From JABAQJ01 sp046327745 (GTDB lineage: Bacteria > Gemmatimonadota > Gemmatimonadetes > Gemmatimonadales > Gemmatimonadaceae): a stretch of 64,000 bases of DNA. The stretch's first letter is position 1, and each line of letters starts with the position of its first letter. Under the pieces are notes generated by a model. That model was given only the letters and a program-made list of their open reading frames with translations, was not told where the DNA came from and did not search any database. This document shows positions 1 through 9,847 of this stretch, piece after piece. The position numbers and the translations under genes are program-made. The stretch lies in assembly GCA_046327745.1 (NCBI GenBank), contig JAXLXV010000011.1, forward strand, positions 62,001 to 126,000. The letters run 5' to 3'.

Positions 1-734
1 AAATACGCGCCGGAACGGGCGGCGACGAGGCGGCGCTTTTCGCCGCAGACCTCTTTCGGATGTACACGCGCTACATCGAGCGACGCGGTTGGAAGGTCGA
101 GATCATGTCGCTCTCCGAAGGAGCGCTCGGCGGCTACAAAGAAGCCGTATTCAAAGTCCTTGGCGCGGGCGCGTTCGGCGAGATGCGTTGGGAGTCAGGC
201 GTACATCGTGTGCAGCGCGTCCCGGTCACCGAAAGCGCGGGTCGCATTCACACCAGCGCCGCGACCGTTGCTGTGCTTCCCGAGGCTGAAGAAGTCGACA
301 TCCAGATTGACGAAAAAGAGCTCAGGATCGACGTCTTTCGCGCATCTGGGCCCGGTGGTCAGGGCGTGAACACGACGGATTCCGCCGTCCGAATTACGCA
401 CCTGCCGACAGGAACGGTGGTGCAGCAGCAGGACCAACGCTCGCAGATTCAGAACCGCGCCAAGGCGATGGAAGTGCTGCGTTCGCGCTTGCTGGACATG
501 CGGATCGCTGAGCAGGAAGCGTCGCGGGCGCGCTTGCGTCGGTCGCAGGTCAGCACCGGCGATCGTTCCGCGAAGATCCGCACCTACAATTTTCCGCAGA
601 GCCGGGTCACCGATCATCGCATCAACCTCACATCGTATGACCTGGCGGGAACGATGGATGGTGACATCAGCGAGTTCATCGAATCCTTGAAGATGGCAGA
701 TACTGAAGAGAAGCTGGCGGGAGGGGCAGGGTGA
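1..734 (+). CDS. prfA: Peptide chain release factor 1 (5' end outside window)
   Basis: Class I release factor that reads UAA/UAG in the ribosomal A site and triggers peptidyl-tRNA hydrolysis. The reading frame is open from base 3, so the start codon lies left of the window. The visible part starts in the conserved IRAGTGGDEAALFA region of domain 2. It carries the catalytic GGQ loop (GPGGQGVNT, near base 350) followed by the TDSAVRITHLPTG segment typical of RF1. The Gln of GGQ is the substrate of PrmC, which is encoded by the next gene. The stop codon overlaps the prmC GTG start (GTGA), so the two are probably translationally coupled. Identity is firm; the N-terminal domain cannot be judged. 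Confidence 0.97.
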   Translation, partial: IRAGTGGDEAALFAADLFRMYTRYIERRGWKVEIMSLSEGALGGYKEAVFKVLGAGAFGEMRWESGVHRVQRVPVTESAGRIHTSAATVAVLPEAEEVDIQIDEKELRIDVFRASGPGGQGVNTTDSAVRITHLPTGTVVQQQDQRSQIQNRAKAMEVLRSRLLDMRIAEQEASRARLRRSQVSTGDRSAKIRTYNFPQSRVTDHRINLTSYDLAGTMDGDISEFIESLKMADTEEKLAGGAG

Positions 735-1654
735 GCGCCGGCCAACGCCTAACAACACCGGCGACGATGGATCGCGTGGAAGAACAATCAGGCCATTGTT
801 GCGTGCAGCAGCTGGTGCTCGAGGTCGCAGGGCGACTGCAGCACGCAGGAATCGCCGACCCACGCGGAGAAGCCCGGGACTTGGTGGCGGCGTTGTGCGA
901 GGCACCGCGATTCTGGCCGTCCCTGGAGCCGTTGGCGACCGTGTCATCCCCCGTGGTGCGCGCCGCGCGTCGAGCCGCCGAGCGCCGTTCCGCCGGAGCG
1001 CCGTTCGCGTATGCGGTGGGAAAAGCGGCGTTCCGCTATCTCATGCTGTCGGTCGATGAACGCGTGCTGATTCCCCGACAGGAGACAGAACTCCTCGTCG
1101 ACCAGGTGCTGGCGATGGTGCGCGGACGTCGCGCTCAGCACGTACTGGACATCGGCACCGGTTCCGGGGCTATCGCCATCTCACTGGCCTGCGAAGGCGA
1201 CTTCGAGCGAGTGGTCGCCACCGACGTTTCGGCCGATGCGCTCACGGTGGCCTCCGCCAACGCGGCGCGCAACGCCGCCACCCTGCGCACGCCGATCGAG
1301 TTTCGCCACGGCAGCCTGTTTGCACCTGTGAGTGGCGAACAGTTCGACGTCGTCGTGTCCAATCCTCCATACATCGCTTTCGAGGAAGCGGCGGATCTTC
1401 CCCGATCCGTACGCGACTGGGAACCCGCGACGGCGCTGGTCTGCGGTGACGATGGGTTGTGTACCACCTTCCGATTGGTAGCGGATGCCCCCGCCACCGT
1501 TAGAGCTGGCGGAGTACTGGCACTGGAAGTCGATGAACGACGCGCTGGAACGGTGGCGGCCCAGCTGAATGAAACTCCCGCCTGGTGTGACGTGCGGGTG
1601 CACAGGGACCTTGCCGGGCGCGATCGTTTTGTGATTGCCCGCCGCGCCGACTGA
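731..1654 (+). CDS. prmC: Release factor glutamine methyltransferase
   Basis: SAM-dependent N5-glutamine methyltransferase that modifies the GGQ glutamine of release factors. The 307-residue protein has a helical N-terminal substrate-binding domain (about 1-110), then a Rossmann methyltransferase fold with the SAM motif DIGTGSGAIAIS. The catalytic NPPY tetrad is at residues 211-214 (VSNPPYIAF). The GTG start overlaps the prfA stop by 4 nt. The prfA-prmC order is widely conserved in bacteria and supports the assignment. Confidence 0.96.
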   Translation: MSAGQRLTTPATMDRVEEQSGHCCVQQLVLEVAGRLQHAGIADPRGEARDLVAALCEAPRFWPSLEPLATVSSPVVRAARRAAERRSAGAPFAYAVGKAAFRYLMLSVDERVLIPRQETELLVDQVLAMVRGRRAQHVLDIGTGSGAIAISLACEGDFERVVATDVSADALTVASANAARNAATLRTPIEFRHGSLFAPVSGEQFDVVVSNPPYIAFEEAADLPRSVRDWEPATALVCGDDGLCTTFRLVADAPATVRAGGVLALEVDERRAGTVAAQLNETPAWCDVRVHRDLAGRDRFVIARRAD

Positions 1655-1674
1655 ACCTCAGACAGGATTCACCG

Positions 1675-2064
1675 ATGACTCTTCCCTTTGGCACGACCGG
1701 ATCCCAGGCCCCTCTGGAAGCCAAGGCGCGTGAGCTGGGTCGCCTTATTGGCCAGAGTGGCGAGTATCAATCGCTCAAGCGCGCCAACGAGTCCCTCGGC
1801 GCGGACAAGGACGCCGTGACGGTGCTCAATCGCATGAGCGAACTTCGCCTGCAGGCGCAACGCATGATGGAGCGGGATGAGGAGCCCACGCCTGAGATGG
1901 AGCATGAACTCGATGACCTGCTCACTAAGGTTCAGGGCGCGCCCTCGTACCAGCGGGCCGTGGCCTCCCAGGAGAACTTCGACAAGATCATGATGCAGGT
2001 GAACGCCTGGATCGCCGAGGGGATCAAGGCTGGTGCGACAAGTTCCATCATAACGCTCGGGTGA
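1675..2064 (+). CDS. YlbF/YmcA family protein
   Basis: A 129-residue, mostly helical, highly charged protein with no signal peptide or membrane segment. The motif order fits the YlbF/YmcA (DUF964) family: ARELGRLIGQSGEYQSLK at the N-terminus, a central basic/acidic helix (LRLQAQRMMERDEEP) and a C-terminal helix (SQENFDKIMMQVNAWIAEGI). In Bacillus, family members work with YaaT as RNase Y specificity factors; whether that applies here is unknown. It lies between prmC (20-nt gap) and tmk, whose GTG start overlaps its stop (GTGA). Confidence 0.75.
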   Translation: MTLPFGTTGSQAPLEAKARELGRLIGQSGEYQSLKRANESLGADKDAVTVLNRMSELRLQAQRMMERDEEPTPEMEHELDDLLTKVQGAPSYQRAVASQENFDKIMMQVNAWIAEGIKAGATSSIITLG

Positions 2065-2747
2065 CCGTGTCACCGCGTGCCGGCGCCCTTGTGGTGTTTG
2101 AGGGCGCGGAAGGCGTAGGCAAGTCCACGCAGGTTCGCCGTTTCTGCGCACGTCTCGAGCGGGAAGGGCAGCCCGTGCTTGCCGTGCGTGAGCCCGGGGG
2201 CACGGCCTTGGGCGACGAAATTCGCCGCCTGCTGCTCGACGAGGACCATCCCATGGACCCGCGGGCCGAGGCGCTCCTGTTCATGGCATCGCGGGCGCAG
2301 CTGGTGTCGTCTGTCATACGACCGGCGCTGCATGCCGGCCGCGTGGTGGTCGCGGATCGGTTCTTCCTGTCCACGTACGCGTATCAAGTCTTTGGTCGTG
2401 GTCTCGACCTCGCGGACGTTGCAGCGGCCAATGCCGTTGCCACAGCCGGCTTGGTACCGGATCTCACGCTCTTGCTCGCCCTACCGCTCGAGGAAGGGTT
2501 GCGACGCATGCGGGCGCGGAGCGGTCCGGACCGGATCGAAAATGCTGACGCCGGCTTCCATGCGCGCGTGGCGGAAGCGTTCTCCAGCTTTGCTACGACA
2601 GATTGGCAAACGGCTCATCGAGAGGCCGGTCCCATTGTGACCGTCGACGCCTCCGGACCCGAGGATGAGGTTGAAGAGAGAATCTGGTCAGCCTGTGGAA
2701 CGCACCTGGGGGAAACCCTTAGGTTACATAAGACGTCGAATGCGTAG
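2061..2747 (+). CDS. tmk: Thymidylate kinase
   Basis: Phosphorylates dTMP to dTDP with ATP in the cytoplasm. The 228-residue protein has a P-loop at residues 15-23 (GAEGVGKST), the DRF motif with Ser/Tyr (DRFFLSTYAYQ) that binds dTMP, and a lid segment rich in Arg (RRMRARSGPDRIE). The length is normal for the family. The GTG start overlaps the preceding stop by 4 nt. It is probably the fourth gene of the prfA-prmC-ylbF-tmk operon and may be cotranscribed with the S41 protease 20 nt downstream. Confidence 0.96.
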   Translation: MTVSPRAGALVVFEGAEGVGKSTQVRRFCARLEREGQPVLAVREPGGTALGDEIRRLLLDEDHPMDPRAEALLFMASRAQLVSSVIRPALHAGRVVVADRFFLSTYAYQVFGRGLDLADVAAANAVATAGLVPDLTLLLALPLEEGLRRMRARSGPDRIENADAGFHARVAEAFSSFATTDWQTAHREAGPIVTVDASGPEDEVEERIWSACGTHLGETLRLHKTSNA

Positions 2748-2767
2748 CGATTTTTTGTGAGTGTCTC

Positions 2768-4336
2768 ATGAGGGCCAAGGCCACCGTCATCGCTGCTGTT
2801 CTGCTATCTGCCCTCGTGAGTGGAGGGTGGTTTCTCCAACGTGGGTTGTCCGCGAAGTCAGGTCCGGTGGCTGGCGCGCGCCTCTTCGACAACGTGAAAG
2901 CGCATGTCGAGCGATTCTACGTGGATTCTGTCGGCGGAACCGATCTGTACGAGAAGGCGATGGCCGGGATGCTGCAGGAGCTGCACGATCCCAACACGCT
3001 GTACCTGAAGCCCGACCGTGTGCGCCGCTTGGAAGAACGCGTCACGGGGAATTATGCGGGCATTGGTGTGCAGGTCGAGTTACGCGATCGCTGGCCCACG
3101 GTCATCGGGACTCGCTCGGCGACACCTTCAGAGCGTGCTGGTCTGCGCACCGGAGATCGCATCGTCGAAATCGATGGACGATCGACGCACGGCTGGACCG
3201 CCGACGAAGCCATCAAGGCCGTTCGCGGTACGCCCGGCACCAAGGTGGAGCTGGTGTTGGAACGCCCTGGGGTGACTGAACCTATCCACGTCAGTGTTCA
3301 GCGCGATGAGATCCACCGCCGCTCTGTCGGCCGCGCCTCGCTGGTGAAGGATGGGATCGGGTACGTGGATCTGAACATCTTTTCGGACTCCACGGCCATC
3401 GAGTTGACCCGGGCGATCGATTCGCTCCGCGCGTTAGGCATGAAGAGTCTCATTCTCGATGTGCGCGGCAACCCTGGTGGCATCCTGGCACAGGGCGTTG
3501 GTGTGGCCGACCTCTTCCTGGATGCCAAGCTGCCCATCGTGAGCATGCGTGGCCGAACACCTGAGACGAACCAGGTCTTCTATACCACGGGTCCCGAGCG
3601 CTGGCCTGGCATGCCACTGGTCCTGCTGGTGGACGAAGGAAGCGCCAGCGCCAGTGAGATCGTAGCCGGTGCCCTGCAGGATCATGATCGGGCGGTATTG
3701 GTCGGACACTCCACGTTCGGCAAGGGAAGTGCCCAGACGTTGTTCCCCACCAGTACTGGCGGGGCCCTGAAGCTGACCATCGCACGCTGGTTCACGCCTG
3801 CCGGCCGATCGATCGACCGGCCGCGCCATGGTTCCGGCGACGAGGTGGTGACGAAGGACAGCACCGCCCTCCCATCCTTTCGAACCTCGCATGGTCGCAC
3901 CGTGTTCGGCGGTGGCGGCATTGCTCCGGACGTTCTAGCTGGCGACACGGTCCTGGCTCCCGCCGCACAGGCATTCGAAACGGCGTTAGGCAGCCGAGTG
4001 ACGGACTTCCGGGATGCGATGACCGCGTATGCGCTGTCGCTTAAGACAGCGGGGAGTGTCCGTTCGCCGGAGTTTCAGGTGACGGCAGAGATGCGCGATC
4101 ACCTGTGGACCTTGCTTCGCGCCCGCGGGTTCACGTTCAACCGGTCGATTTACGACAATGCATCGACCATCGTCTCGCGGCTCTTGGCTCGGGAGATCGC
4201 GCGCTTTGTTTTCGGCCCCGCGGCCGAAACCCAGCGATCGATCGCGGAAGATGAGATGATTACCAAGGGCACAGAGCTCCTGCGCGGCGTGGCGCATACC
4301 GACGAGCTATTCAAGCGGGCGGCTGCGCTTAAATAG
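2768..4336 (+). CDS. S41 family C-terminal processing peptidase with PDZ domain
   Basis: Carboxyl-terminal processing protease (CtpA/Prc type) for the periplasm. Of 522 residues, the first ~25 form a signal anchor (TVIAAVLLSALVSGGWFL). A PDZ domain follows (GIGVQVELRD to TKVELVLERP, about 95-180), then the S41 catalytic domain. The Ser/Lys dyad is visible as Ser294 in GSASASEI and Lys319 in TFGKGSAQ, with the 25-residue spacing usual for the family. An extra ~140-residue helical C-terminus follows, longer than in the smallest CtpA proteins. Substrates are unknown. There is no strong Shine-Dalgarno before the ATG. Confidence 0.92.
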   Translation: MRAKATVIAAVLLSALVSGGWFLQRGLSAKSGPVAGARLFDNVKAHVERFYVDSVGGTDLYEKAMAGMLQELHDPNTLYLKPDRVRRLEERVTGNYAGIGVQVELRDRWPTVIGTRSATPSERAGLRTGDRIVEIDGRSTHGWTADEAIKAVRGTPGTKVELVLERPGVTEPIHVSVQRDEIHRRSVGRASLVKDGIGYVDLNIFSDSTAIELTRAIDSLRALGMKSLILDVRGNPGGILAQGVGVADLFLDAKLPIVSMRGRTPETNQVFYTTGPERWPGMPLVLLVDEGSASASEIVAGALQDHDRAVLVGHSTFGKGSAQTLFPTSTGGALKLTIARWFTPAGRSIDRPRHGSGDEVVTKDSTALPSFRTSHGRTVFGGGGIAPDVLAGDTVLAPAAQAFETALGSRVTDFRDAMTAYALSLKTAGSVRSPEFQVTAEMRDHLWTLLRARGFTFNRSIYDNASTIVSRLLAREIARFVFGPAAETQRSIAEDEMITKGTELLRGVAHTDELFKRAAALK

Positions 4337-4521
4337 CGGATCCCTGCCTGGGTCGCAGAGGATTCCACGTCCACATCCGCCTTCCACTAGCCAACGCCGT
4401 CCCGTTGGCTCACTTTCTGACCACACACCCACGGCGTCGTCGTCCCAATTGCTCCCGCAGAGATTCTATCATATGCGGCGTGGGCTTTCTGGGGGCGACC
4501 GGCAGACACCTCACGATCTCC

Positions 4522-7500
4522 ATGCGTCCCACGCACCTCATTCACTCGTTTGTTCTGGCCTGCTCGATTGCGGCGCCCACGACCGTGTCGGCCCAACGAC
4601 CGGCACCTGTTTCGCCGCCAGCTACTCTTTCGGTGGACACCTCGATCTACCGAGCTATCGCCTGGCGGAACGTCGGCCCGTGGCGCGGGGGGCGAGCGAA
4701 CGCCGTCGCTGGGATTCCTGGAAAGCCACTCACGTACTTCGCCGGCTACACCGGCGGTGGTCTGTGGCGTACGGACGATGCTGGCATCTCGTGGACGAAC
4801 ATTTCCGACGGCCAGTTCAAGACGTCGTCGATCGGCGCCATTGCCGTCGCCCGATCGGACGCGAATGTCCTGTACGTGGGGACGGGCGAACACGCGGTTC
4901 GAGGTCAGTCGTCGACCTACGGCGACGGTGTCTACAAGAGCACCGATCAAGGCCGGACGTGGAAGAACATTGGGTTGGCGACGACGCGCCAGATTTCGGC
5001 CGTGCGCGTGCATCCGCAGAATCCCGATGTCGTGTACGTTGCCGCGCAGGGCGATCGGTGGAAAGGAACGCCGGATCGCGGCATCTATCGTTCGGTTGAC
5101 GGTGGCAAGACGTGGACGTTGGTCCTGAAGGGAGAGAACGGGACTAGCGGCGCGAGTGATCTGGCCATGGATGCCACGAACCCGCGCATCCTATACGCGG
5201 CGTTCTGGGATCATCAGCGCATGCCGTGGCAGGTGCGCAGCGGTGGCGCCGGCAGCGGGATCTGGAAGTCGCTGGACGGCGGGGACTCGTGGACGCGCCT
5301 CACAGGGGGACTGCCCAAGCTGATGGGCAAGGTCGGTGTGGCCGTGTCTGCCGATCCCGATCGCCTGTACGCGATTGTTGAAGCTGACAGCGGGGGACTC
5401 TTCCGAAGTGACGACGCGGGGAAGAACTGGAAGCTGATGTCGGGCGACCGACTCATCCAGACGCGGTCATGGTACTACATGAACGTCACGGCAGACCCGG
5501 CGAATCCCGATGTCGTGTGGATCATGAACGCGCCGGTTATGCGATCCATCGACGGCGGGCGAACGTTCCAAGTGGTCCAGGCGATGCACGGTGACAATCA
5601 CCAGCTGTGGATCAACCCGACGGACAGCCACTACCTCATCAACGCCAACGACGGTGGGGCCTCGATCTCGCAGGATGGTGGCAAGAGCTGGAGCACGCAG
5701 GACAACCAGCCGACCGCGCAGTTCTACCACGTCACCGTCGATGACGACTTTCCGTACAAGTTGTACTCAGGTCAGCAGGACAACTCCAGCGTGATCATTC
5801 GCAGCCGGAGCGACAATGGCGCGATCGGCATTCGTGATTGGCGGGACGGACCGGGGTGCGAAAGCGCGAACATTGGCGTCAGCGCGAAGAACCCGCGGTA
5901 TGTGTACGGTGGATGCTATCAGGGATTGATCGACGAATTGGACCAGCAGACCAATCTCTCGCGCGCCATCATGGCGTACCCAGAGATGAACCTGACGGAG
6001 CCGACGGACAAGACGCGCTACCGCTTCAACTGGACCGCACCGATCGTCGTTTCGCAGCACAACGATCAGGTCATCTATCATGGAGGCAGCGTGTTGCTGC
6101 GCTCCAAAGATCGTGGCCAATCCTGGACACCCATCTCCCCGGACCTGACGCGAAACGACAAGTCGCGCCAAGGCTGGGGCGGCGCACCGATTACCAATGA
6201 AGGAGCTGGCGGCGAAGTGTACGGCACGATCGTCGTCATTGAGGAGTCGCCCCACGACGCGAATACCGTATATGTCGGCACCGACGACGGACTCGTGCAG
6301 CTGACGAGAGATGGCGGGACGACGTGGACGAATGTCACCCCACCGGCGGCGGGCGATGGCCTGACGAATGAAATCGAGGTCTCGCCGCATGACGCCGGCA
6401 CGGTGTATGTCGCCTTCCGTCGGGACCGCGTCGGTGATCCGACGCCGTTGGTGTTCAAGTCCACCGACTATGGGAAGACGTGGAACCGAATGTCGAATGG
6501 GTTCCGTGAGGGCGAGCCGGTGCGCGTGGTGCGCGAAGACCCCGAGCGCCGCAACCTTCTATATGCTGGAACGGAGACTGGTCTCTATGTCTCGTTTGAC
6601 GGCGGTGCACGCTGGCAGGCGTTTTCGGGCAACCTGCCGGTCGTGCCGGTCACGGACCTGGACATCCGCCACGGCGATTTGATCGCGGCCACGGAAGGTC
6701 GCAGCTTCTGGATCCTGGACGACATCTCGCTCATCCGGCAATTCACCGATTCCTCGGCGGTCGCCGCCGTGCATCTGTATAAACCTCGCCCGGCGCTCCT
6801 GACGTCGGCCGGAGGCGGGTTCGGCAATCCACGGGGGGCGGGGAAGAATCCTCCCGGTGGCGCATCTGTCTACTACCGGTTAGGCACGGTCGACAGCTCC
6901 ACCACGGTGAAAGTGGAGTTTCTCGACTCCCGCGGCGATGTGGTCCGGTCGTTCTCGAGCAAGGAAGGCCCGCCACCACAGCGACTCTCGCCGAAGGCCG
7001 GCATCAATGTGGTGCGATGGTCTGACCTGCGTCGGGCCGCACCGACGCAGTTGCTTGGCGTGCTGCTCTTCGGCGCACCGGCCGGCGGCGGCGCGGAAGT
7101 CACGCCAGGGACGTACCAAGTGCGCCTAACGGTTGGCGGTGTCTCACAGACTCAACCGCTGGATGTCCGCCTGGACCCGCGTGTGCAGGTGACACCGGCG
7201 CAGATCGCCGAACGTGATTCCCTCACGAAGGCTCTGGTGGCGCGCATCGGCGAGATGCACGACGCGGTGAATCGCGTGAGGGACATCAAGACGCAGGTCC
7301 AGGGCTTCGTCAATCGGACCAAGGACGCGGACAGTGCCAAGGCCATTGCCGCAGCTGGCGGTGCGCTGGTCAAACGCGTCGAGACGGTGGACCCGCGGCT
7401 CACCACCAAGGCCCAGAACGGGCAGGACATCATCAACTACGCCAACGGCATCAACGGCCAGTTTGGATTCCTCCTCGGGCAGGTCGAAGGGAATCCTGTG

Positions 7501-7668
7501 GTGACGCAGGGAGCCAAGGAGCGCCTGACGGAACTGGAGAAGATGTGGCGGGCCATCCGCACCGAACTCGACTCCATCGAATCGGATGTGGAGTCATTCA
7601 ACCGGTTGCTGCAGTCGTCGAAGGTCGAGGGCGTGATTGGCAAGAAGAAGTCGGGCACGATCATGTAA
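4522..7668 (+). CDS. Exported VPS10/BNR-repeat beta-propeller protein (paralogue 1)
   Basis: Large secreted protein (1048 residues from the chosen ATG) built from sortilin/VPS10-like and BNR/Asp-box repeats. Motifs such as KSTDQGRTWKNI, RSVDGGKTWTLV and RSKDRGQSWTPI recur roughly every 40-90 residues. I chose ATG 4522 over an upstream in-frame ATG at 4405 because it starts a clean signal peptide (MRPTHLIHSFVLACS ending VSAQ). The last ~250 residues leave the propeller and include an FlgD-like strand region (VKVEFLDSRGDVVRSF) and a helical tail. Such proteins are often annotated as glycosyl hydrolases, but no catalytic site is visible. Its TAA overlaps the lutA ATG (TAATG). A paralogue lies at 11.6-14.5 kb. 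Confidence 0.87.
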   Translation: MRPTHLIHSFVLACSIAAPTTVSAQRPAPVSPPATLSVDTSIYRAIAWRNVGPWRGGRANAVAGIPGKPLTYFAGYTGGGLWRTDDAGISWTNISDGQFKTSSIGAIAVARSDANVLYVGTGEHAVRGQSSTYGDGVYKSTDQGRTWKNIGLATTRQISAVRVHPQNPDVVYVAAQGDRWKGTPDRGIYRSVDGGKTWTLVLKGENGTSGASDLAMDATNPRILYAAFWDHQRMPWQVRSGGAGSGIWKSLDGGDSWTRLTGGLPKLMGKVGVAVSADPDRLYAIVEADSGGLFRSDDAGKNWKLMSGDRLIQTRSWYYMNVTADPANPDVVWIMNAPVMRSIDGGRTFQVVQAMHGDNHQLWINPTDSHYLINANDGGASISQDGGKSWSTQDNQPTAQFYHVTVDDDFPYKLYSGQQDNSSVIIRSRSDNGAIGIRDWRDGPGCESANIGVSAKNPRYVYGGCYQGLIDELDQQTNLSRAIMAYPEMNLTEPTDKTRYRFNWTAPIVVSQHNDQVIYHGGSVLLRSKDRGQSWTPISPDLTRNDKSRQGWGGAPITNEGAGGEVYGTIVVIEESPHDANTVYVGTDDGLVQLTRDGGTTWTNVTPPAAGDGLTNEIEVSPHDAGTVYVAFRRDRVGDPTPLVFKSTDYGKTWNRMSNGFREGEPVRVVREDPERRNLLYAGTETGLYVSFDGGARWQAFSGNLPVVPVTDLDIRHGDLIAATEGRSFWILDDISLIRQFTDSSAVAAVHLYKPRPALLTSAGGGFGNPRGAGKNPPGGASVYYRLGTVDSSTTVKVEFLDSRGDVVRSFSSKEGPPPQRLSPKAGINVVRWSDLRRAAPTQLLGVLLFGAPAGGGAEVTPGTYQVRLTVGGVSQTQPLDVRLDPRVQVTPAQIAERDSLTKALVARIGEMHDAVNRVRDIKTQVQGFVNRTKDADSAKAIAAAGGALVKRVETVDPRLTTKAQNGQDIINYANGINGQFGFLLGQVEGNPVVTQGAKERLTELEKMWRAIRTELDSIESDVESFNRLLQSSKVEGVIGKKKSGTIM

Positions 7669-8417
7669 TGAGTGAGCGCGTCGCGCTTTTCGTCCCGTGC
7701 TTCGTTGACCAGCTGTACCCGGGCGTCGCGGTGGCGGCGTTGCGGGTTCTGGAGCGACTTGGCGTCCAAGTTGTGGTGCGCGACGGCGCGGTCTGCTGCG
7801 GACAACCCATGGCCAACGCCGGCTTCGTGCATGAGGCCGAACCGGTGCTGGCTCGTTGGGTGCGAACGTTCGGTGATGTGAGGCGGGTGGTCGTGCTCTC
7901 CGGATCATGTGCCGCTCACGTGCGAGCGCATGCGCCGGCGCTCGCCCAGGACGGGCAGCGTGTAGCCGAACGTACCGTGGAGTTCACCGAGTACCTTCAC
8001 GACGTCATTGGCGTCGATGCCCTCGCGCCACTGGGCGCGACATTCCCTCGGCGAGTCGCTATTCACGTCGGGTGTCATGGACTCCGTGCCTTGGAGCTGG
8101 CACGCGCCTCCGAGCTACAACGCCCGCCACGGAGCAAGGTGCAGGCCGTGCTGGAGGCGGTCGGTGGTATCTCGTTCGCACCCCTGCGTCGACCGGATGA
8201 GTGTTGCGGCTTTGGCGGGAGTTTTAGCGTCAGCGAGGCCGCCGTCTCCACGAAGATGGGACGTGATCGCCTGCGCGACGTTCAGGAAAGCGGCGCGGAG
8301 GCGCTGGTGTCTACCGACATGTCTTGCGTCATGCACTTGCGTGGCGTGAGCGACCAAGCGCCAACGCCCATGGCGTTGTTGCACGTGGCGGAAGTGCTCG
8401 CGACGGGGTTGGCGTGA
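7668..8417 (+). CDS. lutA: Lactate utilisation protein LutA/LldE ((Fe-S)-binding)
   Basis: Cysteine-rich-domain (CCG) protein, first subunit of the LutABC complex that oxidises L-lactate to pyruvate. It has 249 residues with two CCG-type motifs, CCGQPMANAG near residue 43 and CCGFGGSFSV near residue 181, plus the FVPCFVDQLYP start typical of the family. A longer in-frame start at 7545 is rejected because it would run 123 nt into the preceding gene. The ATG at 7668 shares its A with the upstream TAA. The stop overlaps the lutB GTG. Confidence 0.93.
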   Translation: MSERVALFVPCFVDQLYPGVAVAALRVLERLGVQVVVRDGAVCCGQPMANAGFVHEAEPVLARWVRTFGDVRRVVVLSGSCAAHVRAHAPALAQDGQRVAERTVEFTEYLHDVIGVDALAPLGATFPRRVAIHVGCHGLRALELARASELQRPPRSKVQAVLEAVGGISFAPLRRPDECCGFGGSFSVSEAAVSTKMGRDRLRDVQESGAEALVSTDMSCVMHLRGVSDQAPTPMALLHVAEVLATGLA

Positions 8418-9847
8418 ACCGAACTCGACCCGGGCTGGGGGTTGCTGAGCGCCGTTCCGCGCTGCCGGTGCTGACGGATGGACGCGTCGATCACGCGGCG
8501 GGTGCTCAGCGCTTTACCGCAGACGAAGCGCGGACGGACTGGCACGATGAGTCGCTGTGGATGGTGCGGCAGAAGCGCGATGCTGCCGCGTCGAAGGTCC
8601 CGGAGTGGGAGGAACTTCGCCGGCTCGCGTCGGGCATCAAGGAGCACACCCTTTCGCATCTGGACGAATACCTCACGCAGTTCGAGGCGGCCGCGCGGCG
8701 CAATGGTGCAACCGTCCACTGGGCGCGTGACGCCGCCGAGCACAATGCCATTGTCCTGGACATTTTGCGCGCCAGCCACGCCACACGGATGGTTAAGAGC
8801 AAGTCGATGCTCACCGAGGAATGCGGGCTGAATCCGTTTCTTGCCGCACGGGGCGTGGAGGTGGTCGACACGGATCTGGGCGAACGCATCGTGCAGCTGC
8901 GTGGCGAAGCGCCCAGCCACATTGTGATGCCGGCCATCCACCTCAAACGCGAAGATGTCGGTGCCACTTTCCACGAACACCTCGGCACGCCGGCCGGCGA
9001 ATCTGACCCCACGCGACTGACGATTGCCGCGCGACATCATCTGCGCGAGCGCTTTCTCTCAGCGCAGGCGACGATTACGGGAGTGAACCTGGCGGTAGCA
9101 GAGACCGGTGGCTTCGTGGTCGTGACGAACGAAGGAAATGCGGACCTGGGGATGTCGCTGGCGCCCGTGCACATTGCGTCCTGCGGGATAGAGAAGCTCA
9201 TCCCCCGCGCAGAACACCTCGGGGTCTTCCTTCGCCTGTTGGCGCGCAGTGCCACCGGCCAGCCGATGTCCGTTTACAGCTCGCATGTTCGCGCGCCTCG
9301 CAGGGGCCAAGCGCTACACATCGTGCTGGTCGACAATGGACGGAGCACGCAACTGGGGCGTGCCGATTTCTGGCGATCGCTCAAGTGCATTCGCTGCGCC
9401 GCGTGCCTGAACACCTGTCCCGTGTATCGTCGGTCAGGGGGGCACAGCTACGGCTCCACCGTGGCCGGCCCGATCGGGTCCGTGCTCACGCCGGGGATCG
9501 ACCTACGGCGTTATGCAGCGCTTCCGTTCGCGTCCACATTGTGCGGGTCATGTACTGCGGTGTGCCCCGTGCAGGTAGATCTGGACGCACAGTTGCTGAA
9601 GTGGCGCGCGCAGGTGGTTCAAGCGGGTCATGCTTCCTCGCCCAAGCGCCTGGCCGCCACCGTCGCCGGTGTCGCCCTGCAGTCGCCGAGACTGTACGAG
9701 GCGTTAGGCGTGGTGTACCGCATGGTGATGCGGCTGGTGCCGGCACGACTGCTGCGCAACTCGTGGGGAAAGGGGCGCCAACTTCCCGCACCGGCCGCGG
9801 GGAGTTTTCGGCAATGGTATCGTCGGAACAGGGAGGGCGCAGCATGA
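8414..9847 (+). CDS. lutB: Lactate utilisation iron-sulfur protein LutB
   Basis: Core iron-sulfur subunit of the LutABC L-lactate oxidation complex. The 477-residue product has an N-terminal LUD domain (about 60-290) and a ferredoxin-type region with two Cys clusters: CIRCAACLNTCP near residue 326 and CGSCTAVCP near residue 379. The frame is open to an ATG at 8324, but the GTG at 8414 forms a GTGA overlap with lutA, matches the family's N-terminus better and is preferred. It overlaps lutC by ATGA. Confidence 0.94.
   Translation: MNRTRPGLGVAERRSALPVLTDGRVDHAAGAQRFTADEARTDWHDESLWMVRQKRDAAASKVPEWEELRRLASGIKEHTLSHLDEYLTQFEAAARRNGATVHWARDAAEHNAIVLDILRASHATRMVKSKSMLTEECGLNPFLAARGVEVVDTDLGERIVQLRGEAPSHIVMPAIHLKREDVGATFHEHLGTPAGESDPTRLTIAARHHLRERFLSAQATITGVNLAVAETGGFVVVTNEGNADLGMSLAPVHIASCGIEKLIPRAEHLGVFLRLLARSATGQPMSVYSSHVRAPRRGQALHIVLVDNGRSTQLGRADFWRSLKCIRCAACLNTCPVYRRSGGHSYGSTVAGPIGSVLTPGIDLRRYAALPFASTLCGSCTAVCPVQVDLDAQLLKWRAQVVQAGHASSPKRLAATVAGVALQSPRLYEALGVVYRMVMRLVPARLLRNSWGKGRQLPAPAAGSFRQWYRRNREGAA

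Noticed and set aside
195..947. Minus-strand frame opposite prfA/prmC
   Set aside because: Both + strand genes are unambiguous; the frame is a shadow.
4405..4521. Upstream start for VPS10 paralogue 1
   Set aside because: It would place 39 basic residues before a clear signal peptide; the internal ATG at 4522 is better.
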